64,000 nucleotides of DNA from Gaiellasilicea sp963811885. GTDB taxonomy: Bacteria; Actinomycetota; Thermoleophilia; Gaiellales; Gaiellaceae. The stretch is from positions 744,001 through 808,000 of the forward strand of contig CAWETB010000015.1 of NCBI GenBank assembly GCA_963811885.1, read 5' to 3'. The notes under the pieces were generated by a model. It searched no databases and was not told the DNA's origin. It worked only from the letters and a program-made list of their open reading frames with translations. Shown in pieces: positions 62,900-64,000 of the stretch (positions within the stretch are counted from its first letter, which is position 1; every line of letters begins with the position of its first letter). Made by a program: the position numbers and the translations under genes.

Positions 62900-64000
62900 G
62901 TGGCGCTGCTCACCTCCCAGCTCGAGCGCGACGAGACCTTCGCGCGCCGCGCGGAGCGGATGGAGGCGCTGGTCGCGGAGCTGCGCGAGCGCACCGCACT
63001 CGTTGCGCGCGGCGGCGGCGAGAAGGCCGTCGAGCGGCACCGCTCACGCGGCAAGCTGACCGCCCGCGAGCGGATCGACCGGCTGCTCGACCCCGGCACG
63101 GCGCTGCTCGAGCTGAACGCGCTCGCGGCCTGGGAGCTGTACGACGGCGCCGCTCCGTCGGCGGGAATCATCACCGGCATCGGCGTCGTCGAGGGCCAGG
63201 AGTGCGTCGTCGTCGCCAACGACGCGACGGTCAAGGGCGGCTCGTACTTCCCGCTGACGGTGAAGAAGCACCTGCGCGCGCAGGAGGTGGCGGAGCAGAA
63301 CAACCTGCCGTGCATCTACCTCGTCGACTCCGGCGGCGCCTTCCTGCCGCTCCAGGCCGAGGTCTTCCCCGACCGCGAGCACTTCGGGCGCATCTTCTAC
63401 AACCAGGCGCGCATGTCGGCCAAGGGGATCCCGCAGATCGCGGCGGTGATGGGCTCGTGCACGGCCGGCGGCGCCTACGTGCCGGCGATGAGCGACGAGA
63501 CGATCATCGTCCAGGGGACGGGGACGATCTTCATCGGCGGGCCGCCGCTCGTGAAGGCGGCGACGGGCCAGGACGTCACGGCCGAGGAGCTCGGCGGCGC
63601 CGACGTGCACACGCGCCGGTCGGGTGTCGCCGACCACTACGCCGTCTCGGACGAGCACGCGCTCGCGCTGGCGCGACAGATCGTGCGCAACCTGCACCGG
63701 CGCAAGGAGCTGCCGTGGGACGTCGCCCCGCCGGAGCCGCCCGCGCTCGATCCGAGCGACCTCTACGGGCTCGTCCCCGAGGACTTCAAGCACGAGATGG
63801 ACGCGCACGAGCTGATCGCGCGGATCGTCGACGGCTCCCGCTTCGCCGAGTTCAAGGCGCTCTACGGCGAGACGCTCGTCTGCGGCTTCGCCAGGATCGA
63901 GGGCTACCCGGTCGCGATCCTCGCGAACAAGGGCGTCCTCTTCGCCGAGTCGGCGCAGAAGGGGGCGCACTTCATCGAGCTGGCAGCGAAGCGCAAGGTG
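62900..64000 (+). CDS. Acyl-CoA carboxylase carboxyltransferase subunit (MccB-like), partial
   Basis: Starts at GTG 62900 and runs off the end with 367 codons. It reads MALLTSQLERDETFARRAERMEALVAELRERTALVARGG, RHRSRGKLTARERIDRLLDPG, LVDSGGAFLPLQAEVFPDREHFGRIFYNQARMSAKGIPQIA, GSCTAGGAYVPAMSDETIIV and GADVHTRRSGVADHYA. This is the beta subunit of biotin-dependent 3-methylcrotonyl-CoA-type carboxylases, used in leucine breakdown or acyl-CoA assimilation. The biotin carboxylase partner should follow. Confidence 0.92.
   Translation, partial: MALLTSQLERDETFARRAERMEALVAELRERTALVARGGGEKAVERHRSRGKLTARERIDRLLDPGTALLELNALAAWELYDGAAPSAGIITGIGVVEGQECVVVANDATVKGGSYFPLTVKKHLRAQEVAEQNNLPCIYLVDSGGAFLPLQAEVFPDREHFGRIFYNQARMSAKGIPQIAAVMGSCTAGGAYVPAMSDETIIVQGTGTIFIGGPPLVKAATGQDVTAEELGGADVHTRRSGVADHYAVSDEHALALARQIVRNLHRRKELPWDVAPPEPPALDPSDLYGLVPEDFKHEMDAHELIARIVDGSRFAEFKALYGETLVCGFARIEGYPVAILANKGVLFAESAQKGAHFIELAAKRKV

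Overview
The window is about 70% GC with dense, short-spaced operons, many GTG starts and four-base stop-start overlaps. It carries an anti-sigma/ECF pair, a FliA/WhiG-type sigma factor, an Rpf-like secreted transglycosylase, two DUF4331 proteins and a PASTA-tailed PBP1. This suits a high-GC actinobacterium. My best guess is class Thermoleophilia (Gaiellales-like), but that rests on impression and gene mix, not on a 16S comparison. No plasmid, phage, CRISPR or insertion-sequence signature is visible, so it looks like ordinary chromosome.

Layout. 0-5.5 kb: one rRNA operon on the minus strand (16S-23S-5S) with no tRNA in the spacer, matched processing stems and a clear promoter. 5.5-14 kb (minus): tyrS, an FMN hydroxy-acid dehydrogenase, two Ni/Co-type permeases, a TPR protein and two DUF4331 secreted proteins. 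A divergent ECF sigma/anti-sigma pair follows at 14.1-15.4 kb. 15.4-19.9 kb (plus): recQ and a class A PBP. 19.8-26.5 kb (minus): a long run from a class V aminotransferase and serA through an ICMT-like protein, ybaK, ilvE and a DegT aminotransferase to a RemA-like protein and a 3-methyladenine glycosylase. 26.6-28 kb: a membrane protein behind twin palindromes and an Rpf-like protein. 28-33.4 kb (minus): a membrane/cupredoxin-like cluster, gatCAB and a cold-shock gene. 33.4-37.9 kb: folD, then a plus-strand HMG-CoA reductase/diiron protein/thioesterase run. 37.9-41.6 kb: a PQQ dehydrogenase with a cytochrome c tail, a kinase-like protein and a secreted intradiol dioxygenase. 41.6-44.7 kb (minus): hom-thrC-thrB and tRNA-Cys. 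44.8-51.4 kb: small proteins, a PilB-type ATPase, an MFS transporter, a cNMP-binding protein, an unfamiliar gene and tRNA-Gly. 51.4-60.3 kb: RNase HI, a NIF3-like protein, aldehyde dehydrogenase, a trypsin-like protease, LysE, PadR plus partner, an EF-G paralogue and the FliA/WhiG sigma. 60.3-64 kb: tRNA-Trp, an HD-GYP protein and the start of an acyl-CoA carboxylase beta subunit that runs off the end.

Three things stand out. First, at least eight reading-frame breaks occur in otherwise well-conserved genes, most fitted by one extra base, which looks more like consensus error than gene decay. Second, four gene junctions appear to use CTG as a start codon inside a CTGA stop-start overlap. Third, several units deserve functional attention: the ECF/DUF4331/TPR/metal-permease cluster with a shared upstream motif, a PQQ dehydrogenase with the lanthanide-type Asp-x-Asp signature, a pair of 19-bp palindromes between two divergent genes, and an HMG-CoA reductase whose ATG sits in the loop of a perfect hairpin.
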